Positions 34,301-45,020 of a DNA stretch of 64,000 nucleotides are shown piece after piece. The notes under the pieces are model-generated. The model was given only the letters and a program-made list of their open reading frames with translations, was not told where the DNA came from and made no database searches. A program made the translations under genes and the position numbers. Each line of letters begins with the position of its first letter. The stretch's first letter is position 1. Source of the stretch: Scheffersomyces stipitis CBS 6054 (lineage: Eukaryota; Ascomycota; Pichiomycetes; Serinales; Debaryomycetaceae). The DNA lies in contig NC_009045.1 in the NCBI RefSeq assembly GCF_000209165.1, positions 744,001 through 808,000 of the forward strand, read 5' to 3'.

Positions 34301-36404
34301 TGCTGTAGAATCGACTTTGAACATGAAGATCAGTACTCCATTCAATGCTAAACATGTAGCCCATGTAGGAGTTGATGACAATGGTTCGTACACTGGATTG
34401 CCTATAGAATGGGAGAGATTGTTGTCTGCTAGTGGTATTTCTAAGAAGGAACAACAACAGCACCCTCAGGCTGTCATGGATATCGTCGCTTTTTATCAAG
34501 ATTCCAACGAAAATCCCGACGACGCAGCTTTCAGGAAGTTCCATTATGAAAACAGTTCAAATGCTTCCAATTGGTCATTGAATAACCAAAATGGCATTGT
34601 AAGTGGAAATGCTCCATCTACTCCACGGATTTCTCATCCTAGCGGAGGAGACATCCTGAGTCCTCAGAGAACAATAACATCTTCTTCCAGCAACAGTGCA
34701 TCGACGCCACAGCAGCTGTTGGCCAATAGCAACGAGGACAAGATTGACGATCGAACCCTTTCAGGTTCTTCAGCTCCGAAGACACCTACAGCTCATTACG
34801 AGAATCAGTATATTCCTTCGAGACCAGCACCAAAACCTCCTTCGAAGCCGCTGACACCTCTGCAGTCGTCGGCTTCACCTGGAAGCAATATCTCTCCTTC
34901 AAAGAAGCTGATGATTCCTAGATCGTTTTCGTCGAAGTCTATCAAGAGTAACAAAGAGAGAGTTATTTCAGAAAAACAGCAGAGTCCTTCTGGGGCTCCT
35001 CCTTTGCCCAAAACGGCTATTGCAGGTATCCCTAAGTCTAAGTCTCATAGTTACTCCTTGGCCAACCAGGCTCAGCCGCCACAGAAGAATGGTTCCACTA
35101 CGGCTCCTATTCCACCTTCATCTAAATTTAATGATGTTCGCCATGATATTCCGCTTCACTATCAGAAGCAAAGAAACAAAGAAGATTTCATTACACACAG
35201 AGCCCCTCCACCACCTCCTCTGCAGAAGCTGCAGGCTGCTCCTCTTCCGATTTTAAGTGGTCCACAACAGGCATTGGCGGATATCACCTCAGCAGGAAGC
35301 AAGGAACAGTACAATAAACAACAGGCTCACAGAGAGCAGAAAATGAAGGAGCAGCAGCAACAGCAACAACAGGCTCCTAAGGCACCCGCAGCTTCTCCAG
35401 AAGCGCAGAGAAAGAAGCCTAACCAACAGCCTGTAAGAGACGCTAAGCAAGCAGCTATTCTAGCTCAAAAGAAGCGTGAAGAGAAGAAACGCAAGAACCA
35501 GCAGATTATCGCCAAATTGCAGTCCATTTGTAGTGAAGGTGATCCAAATGAAAAGTATAAGGATTTGACGAAGATTGGACAAGGTGCTTCTGGAGGCGTT
35601 TTCATTGCTCATGAAATTGGAAGCAATTCCAAGACTGTTGCTATAAAGCAGATGAATTTGGAGCAGCAACCCAAAAAAGAATTGATCATCAACGAAATCT
35701 TGGTCATGAAGGGTAGCAAACATCCCAACATTGTGAACTTCATAGACTCATATCTCTTAAAGGGAGACTTATGGGTCGTTATGGAGTACATGGAAGGGGG
35801 TTCTTTGACAGAGATTGTCACACATAGTGTCATGACCGAAGGCCAGATTGGTGCTGTATGTCGTGAAACGTTGAAGGGGTTGAAATTTTTACACTCCAAG
35901 GGTGTTATTCACCGTGATATTAAGTCTGATAATATTTTGTTAAATATCGATGGTAATATCAAAATGACTGACTTCGGTTTCTGTGCTCAAATCAACGAGC
36001 TTAATCTCAAGAGAACTACAATGGTGGGAACTCCCTACTGGATGGCTCCAGAAGTTGTTTCCAGAAAGGAGTACGGACCAAAGGTTGATATTTGGTCTTT
36101 GGGTATCATGGTGATTGAGATGATTGAAGGTGAACCTCCATACTTGAACGAGACACCTTTGAGAGCTCTCTATTTAATTGCAACTAACGGTACGCCTAAG
36201 TTGAAGGAGCCTGAGGCTTTGAGTTACGATATAAGAAAGTTCTTGTCGTGGTGTTTGCAAGTTGATTTTAACAAGCGTGCCAATGCAGATGAATTATTGA
36301 ACGACAAGTTCATCCTAGAAAGTGACGACGTCTCATCTTTGAGTCCTTTGGTCAAGATAGCCAGGATGAAAAAAGCCAACGAAAGCGATGATATGAGTGC
36401 TTGA
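31338..36404 (+). CDS. STE20: Ste20-type PAK kinase with expanded N-terminus
   Basis: This 1688-residue p21-activated kinase would act downstream of Cdc42 and pheromone-receptor G-beta in mating, filamentation and osmotic MAPK signalling. The CRIB domain begins at about 998 ([16 protein letters not shown]). A Bem1 SH3-type ligand SRPAPKPP lies at 1161-1168. The kinase domain begins near 1407 with GQGASGG, K1437 (VAIKQM), HRDIKSDN (D1527) and the activation segment [15 protein letters not shown]. The C-terminal [14 protein letters not shown] (1666-1679) is the G-beta binding motif that separates Ste20 from Cla4, and no PH domain is present. It is much longer than Saccharomyces Ste20 (939). The excess is N-terminal: proline/charge repeats at about 264-575, an acidic block near 613-640, and a CTG-rich segment at 152-167. 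The ATG at 31338 is the first. Confidence 0.93.
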   Translation: MNPPTQAPPPQPKPSSSKRTHRPPPPPPTSVSAELEALQIQQKLHNMVLGSPILTLTKISKFLPNDPNSDIPPRHDLKHISPRSFESKESSTATSSPLQRDVSGLPRMPGSFNVNGLHNENREYSQLTESLNKNNETQDSFIPPASIRDDDLVVLEKLIKLLELTKLSEIPVRKDLGGDGSIPPRARASIQLSPAQPLKNDLEQVVHLSQPLRIAHPHQTREVHTAGPPRQDTENQSEEGISESGNGERLKEVNPEQNLQPVRPERRAAPHPPAVREERRAAPEPPVAKEVRREAPQPVAREEETRKASQPVSREDERREAPQPVAREQERSQASQPVAIEEERRQESERDTREERRAAPKPNVDEEERDALDSPIFREYGGVDLEDPVEERRAPPQAPHVELVERRSVPQSPKKVPKSPLAREERKLKGKHVPQSPQHERREAPKPHTPKDERRQPPQPPAVEHEIGGRLSPSLREEFKLAPITPSAFEENKQAQSPTLREVVPAVPQTPKEEPRKAPLTPSLREEHRQAPLTPSLREEHRHAPLTPSLRDEIEHAPLTPSLRDEIRQDPATLSRGDIIGSTALSPSANKIIEGVKTEKHNKESQSYQPKPEDEDEDDNIEEIEEFDDDDFEEEVQHAQRVPASPQVGTQTTIYQEMQPREHLGASFVDNGEFPSPDLGEETPKFLSNETETSNINVDEHEVSGSYENEDNGDYKEDSHEFETPSHNNSSHNNDSVDTLSHDRENSEETIDNHNPYEPPTSFDNASSLLSSNKNSLILTSESSHFIATPDLNSYTSKLDPGKPQSEVDIENVLQNNYESLDDDKSSANITPKMLRSDVLEKIPTTDDENIDESPQTYGRQLPSDYNGPQQQLQQQLDQLRQKTRDVSTSSSVIRSPPPPPPQAPVAPSQHAHNQTAAITPVLQQPLQFSSTPKSVTSTPSSVASPREHLGMGINTRHSPRTTPNGKTKKSRGMKGVISLMFGKKEGHAVESTLNMKISTPFNAKHVAHVGVDDNGSYTGLPIEWERLLSASGISKKEQQQHPQAVMDIVAFYQDSNENPDDAAFRKFHYENSSNASNWSLNNQNGIVSGNAPSTPRISHPSGGDILSPQRTITSSSSNSASTPQQLLANSNEDKIDDRTLSGSSAPKTPTAHYENQYIPSRPAPKPPSKPLTPLQSSASPGSNISPSKKLMIPRSFSSKSIKSNKERVISEKQQSPSGAPPLPKTAIAGIPKSKSHSYSLANQAQPPQKNGSTTAPIPPSSKFNDVRHDIPLHYQKQRNKEDFITHRAPPPPPLQKLQAAPLPILSGPQQALADITSAGSKEQYNKQQAHREQKMKEQQQQQQQAPKAPAASPEAQRKKPNQQPVRDAKQAAILAQKKREEKKRKNQQIIAKLQSICSEGDPNEKYKDLTKIGQGASGGVFIAHEIGSNSKTVAIKQMNLEQQPKKELIINEILVMKGSKHPNIVNFIDSYLLKGDLWVVMEYMEGGSLTEIVTHSVMTEGQIGAVCRETLKGLKFLHSKGVIHRDIKSDNILLNIDGNIKMTDFGFCAQINELNLKRTTMVGTPYWMAPEVVSRKEYGPKVDIWSLGIMVIEMIEGEPPYLNETPLRALYLIATNGTPKLKEPEALSYDIRKFLSWCLQVDFNKRANADELLNDKFILESDDVSSLSPLVKIARMKKANESDDMSA
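32120..33065 (+). repeat. STE20: Degenerate proline/charge repeat region in STE20
   Basis: Residues about 262-575 are built from imperfect 13-17 residue units of the form x-(E)ERRxAPxPPxxRE, for example [20 protein letters not shown]. These pass into the [13 protein letters not shown] type. The units differ at the DNA level except in the last four, so the expansion is mostly old. PxxP patterns could bind SH3 domains, and the R/E richness suggests an extended charged region. Confidence 0.8.
32889..33044 (+). repeat. STE20: 39-bp minisatellite, four in-frame copies in STE20
   Basis: Four tandem 39-bp units start at 32889, 32928, 32967 and 33006. They encode [39 protein letters not shown] and [13 protein letters not shown]. 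The first two are nearly identical in DNA, implying recent duplication. Each unit has a TP site, a minimal proline-directed phosphorylation site. Confidence 0.9.
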
Positions 36405-36582
36405 CTTGTTGTCCAATTGATTGAGTTTATAGTCACGATTGCATTTAAAGAGACTTATATGCTCTATATTTTTGTAAACATATCAACTCTAATTCTATCC
36501 TAATTGTATAAATAAAAACTTGGAGCAACAACGTTAAATTATAATAACTTAATATAATAAAATTAGAACATATGTGACTAAA

Positions 36583-37818
36583 CTATAAAGCGTCGTTTAA
36601 GAATTCTACAATTCTGGTTATACCGAAGTATCTGTCTCTGTTGATATCCTTAAGCGTCCAGCTTGGGTTCTTTTCAAGCTTACCGAGTAAGTCATTTTCG
36701 AAGAAGAAGACAGAATCGTGAACACCCCAAGGTTCAACAAAGACTTGAACTCCAGCACTCTTATCATTCCCTTTTCTGATGTACAGGTGTTTTTTAGCGT
36801 CGAACACATTATTAGAGTCTCCATACTTCTGCTTTCCTAATGGTACATCCAACGCTTCGGTGGTCCAGTTCAAGACATCATCTCTGAATACTTCATCCTC
36901 ACCGACAATAACAAATACATTTGAACTCGAATTCCTTAATGTGGAAATTCCATCCCAGTCCAGAGGCTTGCTGGCAATGCAATTCCCCGGAGAAACTTCA
37001 AGAGCGTTCGGGTCGGTTTTTCCTAAGATGGGATTCTCAGGATACTCTCTACTAAAGATGTAGTAATTGATCATATCACGGCCATCGTTGTCATAATATG
37101 ATTGCCCAGGTTGGTACTGAGAACTGTCGGGAACAATTTTTACCCATGGAGAAATAAGGATAATATTCTTAGGGAAAATGGTTTCTGGATCCTTCAAGCC
37201 CTTCAACAATTGCAAGTATATGACTGCCAAGTTTCCACCAGCAGAATCACCAATGAAATTGATGTTCGTATTGTGTTCAGACTTCGTCAATTTCTGATAA
37301 GTGGAATGCAATTGGTGTCTTTGGTAAGGGAATTGATAACCAGAACTACAAAGCTTGTAGTCTAAGAGTAAAATGGACAATTTTTCACGCTTCTTAGGGT
37401 CAACAAGCTTTTGAATAGCCAAAACTGATTGAACTTGAGAAGGCATTGTTTCCAAGAAGTAGCCACCTCCATGCAAATATACAAGGATTGGATCAGAAGG
37501 TTTTCTGTCAGGCTGCTTAACTAACCAGAAGGATTGCTCATCATATCTTTCTCCATATCCTGGAAGCGTCTTGACCGTCTTTTTATGGAGGTAATTAATC
37601 AAAACACGAATCAAGAACTTGTTAGAAAAGACGTTAAGATATTTACCATCAGGAATAGGCATAGAGATTCCTCCAATAAAGATAACCAATTTGACCGAAT
37701 TAATGAAGTCCTTACTGAACTTCCGGCCAATACCTCCGACAAAGGGGTAAAGCACGATTAGCACCAAGGTCTTCAAAGGAATACTTAAGAGGGCTGCTAA
37801 TCCATGTGCCGAAATCAT
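36583..37818 (-). CDS. Membrane-anchored alpha/beta hydrolase, Say1-like esterase
   Basis: The 411-residue product belongs to the hormone-sensitive-lipase-like alpha/beta hydrolases. An N-terminal hydrophobic segment (about 5-30) suggests ER membrane anchoring. The oxyanion HGGG lies at 116-119 (VYLHGGGYFLET) and the nucleophile elbow GDSAGG at 190-195 with Ser192. Candidate acid and base residues lie in GEDEVFRDD and WGVHDSVFF near the C-terminus. This layout matches yeast Say1, a steryl acetate deacetylase that also detoxifies acetylated compounds. Fungi have several related esterases, so orthology is not certain. It is convergent with STE20 (178 bases between stops) and divergent from the HAD gene. 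Confidence 0.75.
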   Translation of the reverse strand: MISAHGLAALLSIPLKTLVLIVLYPFVGGIGRKFSKDFINSVKLVIFIGGISMPIPDGKYLNVFSNKFLIRVLINYLHKKTVKTLPGYGERYDEQSFWLVKQPDRKPSDPILVYLHGGGYFLETMPSQVQSVLAIQKLVDPKKREKLSILLLDYKLCSSGYQFPYQRHQLHSTYQKLTKSEHNTNINFIGDSAGGNLAVIYLQLLKGLKDPETIFPKNIILISPWVKIVPDSSQYQPGQSYYDNDGRDMINYYIFSREYPENPILGKTDPNALEVSPGNCIASKPLDWDGISTLRNSSSNVFVIVGEDEVFRDDVLNWTTEALDVPLGKQKYGDSNNVFDAKKHLYIRKGNDKSAGVQVFVEPWGVHDSVFFFENDLLGKLEKNPSWTLKDINRDRYFGITRIVEFLNDAL

Positions 37819-40568
37819 TGTGAAGCCGAAAAATATGTCAAACCGTGGGGAAAAAATATCGTAATAGTGGAGAAAGAGTCGAGTTGTTTTTACCTGGATT
37901 GTATGCTACCAGGTTCTTCTGTAAACACCTTTAGCATTGTCTAACTGTAAAAAGAAGGTGGAAATGTTTCGATATATATTCATCTCGGAAATGCTTGTCG
38001 TGGAAATGCAGCAGTAAAAAATCACACCGTTATGTACCTTGCTCTAGTATTTTCCATGTGCAATTCAGAGCACTAATGAGGGGCTATCTAGCGTGGACAA
38101 GTAAAAGACCTCCGAGAGTTTCTTTGTGGGGATACTAAAGTGGAGAGCAACTACCTCTAGTTCCTCTTGGGGCCTCAAGAATTACCCCCTCCAATAATGC
38201 AGCGATTTTCCGTGGAAGAACAAAGTAGTGTTGATTGTTGAAAAGTCTATTTTCTGTTCATCGGCAACTTGTTCTTGTTCGACAAGCTACAAAATTCATG
38301 TTTCAATTTCGACAGTTAATAACATTTAACTGAAAGTTACCCTTTCATTTTGCCTCTTGAATCTGAAACTAAGATTTACTTCACTCAGGTTAATCAATAT
38401 CTACTTATGTAGTTGAATTTGTGCTATGTATCGAGGTTTACTAATTGCGAAATGATAATTTATTATTTTTCATATGATGGAGAAACCTACCAAACAAACG
38501 AGTTTAACGAATTACCCCAGCCAATGTCATCTGTATATCCGAACAGATAATTAATCAATGGGTACGGTTGTACCAGTGGATGACAGTGGGTATTATTGTA
38601 TTTCCGGAGCTGAGCTTCTTCTACAAGTCTATTTCCAAATGGGGAAACAGAGAAGGTTTAAAACGTTGGCTCTTTCTCCACTAATGGAATTAGTCAGTTT
38701 AGGCAAGCCAGTAGTGTATAGTCGATTTTCTAACTGTTGAGACTATGCATTTCCGACCAGGTTTGTATTGATTGAACTACAATTGAACTAAGAAGCTACT
38801 ACGAATCTCAATACTACATAAGGTTGAATAATACAGAGTTTAAGAGAAGAAGACCGAAGAGAATAAATAGAATATTAAAAGATATACGACTGGGATACAA
38901 ACGACCTGAAAATAAACACTATTAACAAAATCGCTTAGCACAATTTATACGCAAGGAAGACTACAAACTGAACGAGTGACTCTAAGCATCTTTTTAAAGG
39001 GAATATCAAGGTGCCACAATTTCAGTTGTTCTCAGCCGGAGTTTGGACATGTTCCAGTAGCGTTAGCTGACGCGTCTACTTTTGACGAGGTTGGACATGT
39101 GATCAGTCGGCTGATTCGCCCGGCGGTTACATCATGCTACATATGTACGCTACTAGAGTTCATTGTCAAAGGTTTATCGCCATTTTTAAATTTCCTTAGG
39201 GCTTACGTAGGTTTAAATTATGGCTTAATTTAAGAGAGTTTGCAGATTTTGGTGAAACAAGAATAATACCTCACACTGATTTTTAGCCAAATTTCAGAGA
39301 TTCTCTGTCTGCTTAGAATGGAATGGAAAATGATACCATAATGATTCTTAAAGGGCTGGAATATAATGCTACGTGGCCTTTAGGAGTTCAGCTTTCATTT
39401 TGTCGAGCTTTTTTTGTGTCCAGATGGGTCGGTTGTTCCTTCCAAAAAGAAATCATGTATTATTATTATGGCAATGTGTAATTACACTTGCACTTTAGCT
39501 GCTGCATGACGGAATGCACACAGTGGAAAAATCCAAACCTGCCCATACAATTAAACTACTACTATGAGCTTCAAGCAAAAGCATTAATTTGTGTAAAAAG
39601 ATAAGGGCTCAGAATAGATACGCTGGCCTCCGTTTACTTAGGAACAGTCTCAAACTAACCAGTAAATCGTATCCAGAGGTTCTACGACATCAATCTATTT
39701 CATCTGTCCAACTCCTCCGACTGACATGTTAACCCCTGAAACTTGCCTTTTAAGGCTCAGCCGCTCGGAGAAGCGTTTTCCCACTTCTTTTTCCTTGCCA
39801 GATCTTGTCCAGTCGTCTCGCCTACATTCCCTATTGATTCAATTCTGGCTTCTGTCCAGACTTCTGATTTCTACGGGTTCCACCGCAGTAGGTTGCATCA
39901 GATCCGGGTTGGAAGACTCTGCGTCAGAGAGCGCCGCAACCCACGATTTGTTCCGAAACCTACAATATCTGCCTCCGGAACATGCAAAAGAGTCCGCAAC
40001 CTGTAATACACCTACTATTTGCACATCGTGCGCTATTTACTGCGAACCTGCAAGACTCACTGAATCGGGGCGCAATCTGCAAATTTCAATGATGTCATAC
40101 AGTATTGTAACATTTTTGTGCAGGTCGCGATACCCTCTTCTCCATCTACCGATGGCCATATATAAATAGTCATTTTACTTGCCAGGACTTGTGTCGGAGG
40201 ATTTTAGGAGTCATCAAGATTGGATTATTTGAAAAGAAACAAAACTGATTTGTTAAATAATCAGGCAATCCCATCGAACCTTCAACGCTTCTAACTACTA
40301 TTCCTTATCGCTAACGCTAGTATCATTATTATATTATCTGCTTATCGCTGCAAGCTGCACAACATCGACGTTGCAAACTCGGCTTTTGAAGTAAAATCAT
40401 ATCGCAAGTCTTGATATAATTGGATAGACCTGTGTTTTGCTACCTTGAAATATAGAATTCAATCGTATAATTGGCTGATTCCAAAGTCCAGCTAACTCTA
40501 CCGCTCATTAAGAAGTGATTTCTAGTTCAAATCATTTTTCACACATTTCTCAGTTCCACACTTTCTCC
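37819..40568. promoter_or_regulatory. 2.75-kb divergent region between the Say1-like gene and the HAD gene
   Basis: I see no recognisable gene here. The longest ATG frame (39726-40169, 147 codons) has no family signature and ends over a TATATAAATA stretch near 40159, so it is probably chance. Near the esterase start there are C4/G4 motifs resembling stress or glucose-response elements (AGGGG near 38077, GTGGGG near 38127, CCCCCT near 38187). An ACGCGT lies at 39070-39075. Their use is unproven. Confidence 0.35.
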
Positions 40569-42290
40569 ATGACAAACCTGACTTCTCCAGCAGTCCAAGC
40601 GGTACAATCTCCGCAATTCCAGTCGTACTTGAATAACGACGGTATCGATGAATTGACGCCTATCTCCAGAAAGCACAGGGTTTCGAATCTCTCCTTGTCG
40701 GACTTGAACCAGTGGCAGAATGGCTTGACCAAGTTGTCTTCTTCCACTTCTTTGTCCAACAAGAGCTCGCTGAGCAACTTGAAGAAGGTGGATTCGTTAG
40801 CAAAGTTGCTGAGAAATTCGTCCATTATCAGGAGAAAGAAGAAAACTGTCATTGACCATCCTAGAGTTGCATCGTATGCCTTTTGTTTCGATATAGATGG
40901 TGTCATCTTGAGAGGACCAGATACGATTCCCGAAGCTTCTAAAGCTTTAAAGATGTTGGGTGGCGAAAACAAGTACAACATTACTGTTCCTTCCATTTTC
41001 GTCACCAACGGAGGTGGTAAGCCAGAATCGGCCCGTGCCACGGATTTGTCCAAGAGATTGGGTGTCAACATTACTCCAGAGCAAATCATCCAAGGACACA
41101 CCCCTATGAAGGATTTGGTGAATGTCTATAGTTCGGTGCTTGTTGTGGGAGGTGTAGGAAATGTCTGTAGAAACGTGGCCGAATCTTACGGTTTCAAGAA
41201 TGTCTACACTCCGTTGGATATCTTGAAATGGAACCCTGCTGTGACTCCGTACCATGACTTGACCGAGGAAGAAAAGGTAGCTGCTAGAGCAGTTGATTTC
41301 TCAAAGATTTCCATTGAAGCTATTCTCGTTTTTGCAGACTCCAGAAACTGGGCTGCTGACCAACAAATCATATTAGAATTGCTCTTGAGTAAGAACGGTG
41401 TGATGGGCACAGAATGTACCACATACGATGAAGGTCCATCCATTTACTTTGCTCATTCAGATTTTATCTGGGCCACCAACTACAAGTTGTCCAGATACGG
41501 TATGGGTGCACTTCAGGTGTCCATTGCTGCGTTGTACAGAGAACACACAGGCCACGAGTTGAAGGTGAACAGATTTGGTAAGCCTCAAAAAGGAACCTTT
41601 AAATTCGCCAACAAGGTATTGGCCCACTGGCGTCAGGGTGTATTGGATGACCACTTGAAGAAGTTGTCTATTGATGATCCAAACTCGCACGAAGCTGATA
41701 TCTTGATCAACGAACAGGGCGAAGAAATTATTAACCAGGCGAAGTTGGAATCGTACAACTACGATTCAGACGAAGATAGTTCCGAAGGCGAATTCAAAGA
41801 GCCTTTAGCTGTAGTTGGAAAGGAAGACAAGATCACTTTAGAATTGCCTCCGGCATCAACGGTGTATTTCGTTGGTGACACTCCTGAGTCTGATATCAGA
41901 TTTGCCAACTCGCACGATTCGTCGTGGCACTCTATCCTTGTTAAGACCGGTGTCTACAAGGATGGAACCGTACCCAAGTATACCCCAAAATATCTCTGTG
42001 AGAACGTTTTGGAAGCAGTGAAATATGCTATTGAGAGAGAACACGAGAAGGAGTTATTAGAATGGAATGAAACTGCTGTAGAAGACGATGACGACAAGAG
42101 CATCAGAATCAACTTCTCTGATTTAATGATGACTCCTTCTTCTACAGTAGAAAAGGAAAAGACTCCAGTACCAGCAATTGTCAAAAGACCTCACCCTGTC
42201 GTTGTTGCTCAAGATCTCGAAGAACTCGAAGTTCCACTGTTGTTAAGTCAAGAAATCGAGAAGGTCAAGGACGTCAAAGTTACCAAGTAG
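40569..42290 (+). CDS. HAD-superfamily hydrolase, CECR5/Ykr070w family
   Basis: The 573-residue product is a haloacid-dehalogenase-fold protein of the CECR5 (HDHD5)/Ykr070w group, often mitochondrial and without a settled substrate. HAD motif I is FDIDGVILRGPDTIPEA (DxD at 108-110), motif II is FVTNGGGKPESAR (about 144-156), and motif IV is VGDTPESDIRFAN (G436-D437 onward). The open frame runs back to a GTG at 40515, but the first ATG is at 40569 and is taken as the start. The first 95 residues are S/K/L-rich and could include a targeting signal. An acidic insert (about 395-412, DSDEDSSEGEF) and a long C-terminal extension make it clearly larger than Ykr070w (about 350). Confidence 0.82.
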   Translation: MTNLTSPAVQAVQSPQFQSYLNNDGIDELTPISRKHRVSNLSLSDLNQWQNGLTKLSSSTSLSNKSSLSNLKKVDSLAKLLRNSSIIRRKKKTVIDHPRVASYAFCFDIDGVILRGPDTIPEASKALKMLGGENKYNITVPSIFVTNGGGKPESARATDLSKRLGVNITPEQIIQGHTPMKDLVNVYSSVLVVGGVGNVCRNVAESYGFKNVYTPLDILKWNPAVTPYHDLTEEEKVAARAVDFSKISIEAILVFADSRNWAADQQIILELLLSKNGVMGTECTTYDEGPSIYFAHSDFIWATNYKLSRYGMGALQVSIAALYREHTGHELKVNRFGKPQKGTFKFANKVLAHWRQGVLDDHLKKLSIDDPNSHEADILINEQGEEIINQAKLESYNYDSDEDSSEGEFKEPLAVVGKEDKITLELPPASTVYFVGDTPESDIRFANSHDSSWHSILVKTGVYKDGTVPKYTPKYLCENVLEAVKYAIEREHEKELLEWNETAVEDDDDKSIRINFSDLMMTPSSTVEKEKTPVPAIVKRPHPVVVAQDLEELEVPLLLSQEIEKVKDVKVTK

Positions 42291-42500
42291 TCTTCTCTTT
42301 TCTTCATTAGCGAGTTAACATAATTATTATTCCAAGTGAACAATATATATTCTTTAATTTAAATCTCTCATAATATTACGTAGTTTCTTAAACTGTATAC
42401 CTAGGGATTAACCCAGCTTATTTCATTTCTCATAGGGCTAAACTAATATAGATTAATCGCACTAACGATTACGATATAAGTTTTTATTCTATCAAAACCT

Positions 42501-45020
42501 CTAACGGCCAATCCAGAGGAAGTCCCGTTCAATGACAAAGGTGCCAATGGCGTTGGCATTGTCACTACTGTTGCCTACATACACTTGGTATTCACCAGCA
42601 AGCACTGACCACTTTTCTTGATATTCGTCAAAGAAAGATACTGACTCCTTCAATGACAAAGTTGAGATAACAGTTTCTTGAGTGCCTGCCTTCAAGAATA
42701 CTTTTTCGAAACCCTTCAACTCCTTCACAGGTCTGATGACATCAGAATCTTCCTTACCGATGTAGATTTGAACCACCTCAGCACCGTCTACCTTACCAGT
42801 GTTGCTTACTGTGACAGAAACCTCCAAGTTGTCGTCCAATTCTTCAACTACTACGTTTACATCTGCAAACTCGAAGTTGGTGTACGACAATCCGAAGCCA
42901 AAGGGGAAGGCTACGTCACGGCCCATCTTTTCGTAGAATCTGTAGCCTACAAAGATGTCTTCGTTGTAGAGAACTCTTCCTCTTTCAGTCTTGAAGTTCA
43001 AATAGGTAGGATTATCGATGGTTTTGAAGGGGAACGTCAACGACAATTTACCGCTGGGGTTAACGTCACCAAAGAGTACATCTGCGATACCATTGCCGGA
43101 TTCATTACCTCCATACCAAGCCTGGAGTACAGCCTTAGCCTTGGGCAACCACGGCATTTCTACAGGAGTTCCAGACTGGTTAACAATTACAGTGTTCGGG
43201 TTAGCAGCCAAGACAGCGTCGATCAACTTGTTTTGGTAGCCAACCAACTCCATATCTGGTCTGTCAAAACCTTCAGCCTCCCATTCCTGATTTAAGCCAA
43301 TGTTCAACACAACTTTGTCAGCTTCTTTTGCCAATTTGGCAGCCTTGTGGATCTCAATTTCAGGATCAATCACCTTGGCCATACCCAAGTTAATACCACC
43401 ACCTCCAGCTACCACTGTAGAACCTTCCTGTCTACACGTGAAGGTTGGACCAGACCCGAACTCGATTCGCACCTTGTAGGTCTTGCCCTTTTCCAAGAGA
43501 AGAGTGCCTTTTTCTTCAGCAGAACCAGAGTTGAAGAACGAGTTTCCTCTTCTCTGCTTGGTCTTGTTGTCAACTACTAACTTGTTATCTACGTAAATCA
43601 AGGCTGTTCCCTGAACTGAAGCACCGAATTCGTATTCTGCAGTTTCGTCTGGAGTGAACTCACCTTCGAAATCTACAAAGAAGACCGAGTCTGGAGCCAA
43701 GTCGTTATAATAGTCCACAAGCAAGATATAGGATATGTCGAGATTGTATTCGTCGATCAAAGTTCTTTCCGGAGAGCCCACGGTTTCACGGTAGAATTTA
43801 CAGTTGTAACCTGGCTTTCCTGTGATGGGATTCACTAAGTTTGCAGCCAAGCCGGGAAGCAATCTATGACCATAGGCTCCCACAGTGTAATCTATAGGAG
43901 TAGATGTCTTAGCCGCAATTGAATCGTAAGGAGTCGTAGTGTAGTAGGCTCTGAGCGAAGCAGAGCCACCTCCACAGTACGCAGCATATTTGGCATTTGG
44001 ACCAATGACAACGATCTTCTCGTCTTTGCTGAGAGGCAAGAGATTGTCTTCGTTTTTAAGCAATACCACAGAGTCATGTGCAAGTTTACGCAAGAGTTTT
44101 CTGGTTTCTGGCGTATTATTTAATGTGTCTTCTGGGGCATTCTCTGGAATACCAGACTGAAGAGCATATTTGATGAGTTTGAGAACTCCTCTGACTCTCT
44201 CATCTATGTGCTTAATATGCAATTCCTTGGTAACAACCATAGATCTGATTTCGGTCAACTTTCTGAAGTTGGGAGGTCCAGGCATTTCGAGATCCAACCC
44301 GTTTTCAATTGCGTTGTTGGCAGTGTAGACTCCGTACCAATCAGACATGATACAGCCGTCCCATTTCCATTCTTGTCTGAGAACTTCTTCAAGAAGCCTC
44401 TTTGACTGTGAAACATGCTCACCATTGACCTTATTGTATGAAGTCATGACACAGATGGGGTTAGCATATTTGATAGCGAGTCTGAAAGGCTCCAAGTAGA
44501 TTTCGCGCAAAGCTCTTTCTGTTAAGATAGAGTTACTAGAATTTCTTTGATCTTCCAAATCGTTGCATACAAAGTGTTTGACCGTGGCAGCGATTCCTTT
44601 ATCTTGGATCCCACGGATAATCGACGAAGCAGCTTGACCGGTCAAATGTGGATCTTCACTGAAGGATTCAAACCCTCTACCTCCAAGAGGACCTCTTTGC
44701 ATATTCATGGTAGGGCCCAATATCACGTGGGCACCTTTGTGTTTGGCTTCTTCTCCCATGAGTTGACCAGCTTCGAAGAGCAATTCCTTGTCGAAAGTAG
44801 CAGCCAATCCAGTTCCACAAGGGAAACAGGCTGATGGAACTGAATCGAAAAACTTGGTCCCTCTCAAACCATTGGGTCCATCACTGAAACGAAGACTTGG
44901 AATTCCCACTCTTGGAACACTCACAGTATGCCAGAAGTCAAGACCAGCCAATAAACTGATTCTTTCTTCCAAGGTGAGCTCAGCAAGAACTTCCTCTATG
45001 TCAAACCTTCTAGACGTCAT
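42501..45020 (-). CDS. GH3 beta-glucosidase with PA14 domain, probably cytosolic
   Basis: The 839-residue product is a family 3 glycoside hydrolase of the Kluyveromyces BglA type, which removes glucose from cellobiose and aryl beta-glucosides. The N-terminal GH3 barrel includes the substrate-binding KHFVCNDLE and the nucleophile motif SDWYG (Asp227). A PA14 insert at about 400-545 (FVDFEGEFTPDETAEYEFG) splits the second GH3 domain, and a fibronectin-III-like domain ends the protein. No signal peptide is seen, so it is probably intracellular and would need a disaccharide transporter. The open frame extends upstream only to a TTG at 45107; the ATG at 45020 matches known homologue starts (MTSRRFDIEEVLAELTLEER). 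Confidence 0.9.
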   Translation of the reverse strand: MTSRRFDIEEVLAELTLEERISLLAGLDFWHTVSVPRVGIPSLRFSDGPNGLRGTKFFDSVPSACFPCGTGLAATFDKELLFEAGQLMGEEAKHKGAHVILGPTMNMQRGPLGGRGFESFSEDPHLTGQAASSIIRGIQDKGIAATVKHFVCNDLEDQRNSSNSILTERALREIYLEPFRLAIKYANPICVMTSYNKVNGEHVSQSKRLLEEVLRQEWKWDGCIMSDWYGVYTANNAIENGLDLEMPGPPNFRKLTEIRSMVVTKELHIKHIDERVRGVLKLIKYALQSGIPENAPEDTLNNTPETRKLLRKLAHDSVVLLKNEDNLLPLSKDEKIVVIGPNAKYAAYCGGGSASLRAYYTTTPYDSIAAKTSTPIDYTVGAYGHRLLPGLAANLVNPITGKPGYNCKFYRETVGSPERTLIDEYNLDISYILLVDYYNDLAPDSVFFVDFEGEFTPDETAEYEFGASVQGTALIYVDNKLVVDNKTKQRRGNSFFNSGSAEEKGTLLLEKGKTYKVRIEFGSGPTFTCRQEGSTVVAGGGGINLGMAKVIDPEIEIHKAAKLAKEADKVVLNIGLNQEWEAEGFDRPDMELVGYQNKLIDAVLAANPNTVIVNQSGTPVEMPWLPKAKAVLQAWYGGNESGNGIADVLFGDVNPSGKLSLTFPFKTIDNPTYLNFKTERGRVLYNEDIFVGYRFYEKMGRDVAFPFGFGLSYTNFEFADVNVVVEELDDNLEVSVTVSNTGKVDGAEVVQIYIGKEDSDVIRPVKELKGFEKVFLKAGTQETVISTLSLKESVSFFDEYQEKWSVLAGEYQVYVGNSSDNANAIGTFVIERDFLWIGR

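Noticed and set aside
39070..39075. ACGCGT as an MCB box for the HAD gene
   Set aside because: It lies about 1.5 kb from the start, too far for typical MBF control; a hexamer is expected by chance in 64 kb.
39726..40169. 147-codon ATG frame upstream of the HAD gene
   Set aside because: No family signature, odd composition for this genome, and its end overlaps a TATATAAATA stretch likely to be promoter.
42678..43295. 205-codon plus-strand frame inside the beta-glucosidase gene
   Set aside because: Antisense to a well-conserved GH3 coding region; no independent support.
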